Below, piece by piece: positions 63,777 to 64,000 of a stretch of 64,000 nt of DNA (position 1 is its first letter; every line of letters begins with the position of its first letter). The notes under the pieces are model-generated. The model had not been told where the DNA came from, made no database searches, and saw only the letters and a list, made by a program, of their open reading frames with translations. Both the position numbers and the translations under genes were made by a program. Origin of the DNA: Paraburkholderia dinghuensis (GTDB lineage Bacteria; Pseudomonadota; Gammaproteobacteria; Burkholderiales; Burkholderiaceae). The stretch covers positions 81,236-145,235 of the forward strand of contig NZ_RQIS01000011.1 in assembly GCF_003837865.1 (NCBI RefSeq), read 5' to 3'.

Positions 63777-64000
63777 ATGTTTGTGCAGAACTGGGAAACC
63801 ACAATGGTGACACTCCGAAAGATCGCGTTCGCGGTCCGCAATGCCAGCAATCGCGCCGGCTATCCTATCAAGCTCAACCACGCTGACCAGTTGGTCGCTG
63901 CTGCCTTGGGCCATGCATCTCTGGCTGCTTTTCAGGCTTCAGACGCGAAGACTGGCTCACTTGACGCAGCAGCCCATCTTGTCCTTGACGTCGATTTGCT
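63777..64000 (+). CDS. Unknown protein, 3' end outside window
   Basis: Open from ATG 63777 (or 63804, MVTLRKIAFAV) to the window end, about 74 residues visible. IKLNHADQLVAAALGHASLAAFQAS looks like an N-terminal domain shared by several uncharacterised proteobacterial proteins. No function can be given. Confidence 0.6.
   Translation, partial: MFVQNWETTMVTLRKIAFAVRNASNRAGYPIKLNHADQLVAAALGHASLAAFQASDAKTGSLDAAAHLVLDVDL

Overview
The window looks like a chromosome-2 or megaplasmid segment of a Burkholderiales bacterium, most likely Paraburkholderia, Caballeronia or Burkholderia. The signs are a high-GC, strongly GC3-biased coding style, an OmpC-like Burkholderia-type porin, a beta-proteobacterial aspartate decarboxylase (PanD) and a DUF3701-like tyrosine recombinase. 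No rRNA, tRNA or CRISPR array was seen.

Positions 1-35.5 kb form one large catabolic region made of several transcription units. The left plus-strand unit holds an amidohydrolase and two Rieske-oxygenase-like proteins that appear to have split the function: one keeps the Rieske cluster, the other keeps the catalytic iron site. Facing it are an alpha/beta hydrolase, a fumarylacetoacetate-hydrolase-family protein, an RraA/HMG-aldolase-like protein, a cytochrome c and a VOC protein. Next come TetR regulators, a P450 with a SnoaL-like protein and a lipocalin-like protein, SDR enzymes, a CrtI-like flavoprotein, a ferredoxin and a BphC-type extradiol dioxygenase. A long minus-strand operon (27.4 to 17.0 kb) joins a DUF1302 barrel, a DUF1329 protein, a YCF48-like protein and an RND permease to a VOC protein, enoyl-CoA hydratase, SDR and esterase. 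The last unit (28-35 kb) is TetR, P450, two different ferredoxins, GMC oxidoreductase, aldehyde dehydrogenase, a HIBADH-like dehydrogenase and a small exported protein. Together they suggest uptake of a hydrophobic compound, P450 and Rieske hydroxylation, stepwise alcohol/aldehyde oxidation, meta-cleavage and aldol cleavage. The substrate cannot be read from sequence.

Positions 35.7-46.2 kb form an AT-richer patch bounded by two directly repeated stubs of the same IS3-family element. It contains a GMC oxidoreductase with a TetR gene, an AraC regulator, a GH3 lipoprotein, an IS110 stub, an in-frame transposase-chemoreceptor chimera, a second-style panD and a YhcG/DUF1016 nuclease.

Positions 46.4-55 kb hold a two-gene membrane/lipoprotein operon, a frameshifted DUF2357-like relic, a porin with a clear terminator, an intact IS5-family element, about 1.6 kb of gene-free DNA with a pyrimidine-rich direct repeat, and an HTH protein. 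Positions 55-64 kb hold an Aer-like receptor, a GGDEF-EAL protein, a hydrolase/TetR divergent pair with two palindromic operators, the recombinase and a truncated gene at the right edge.
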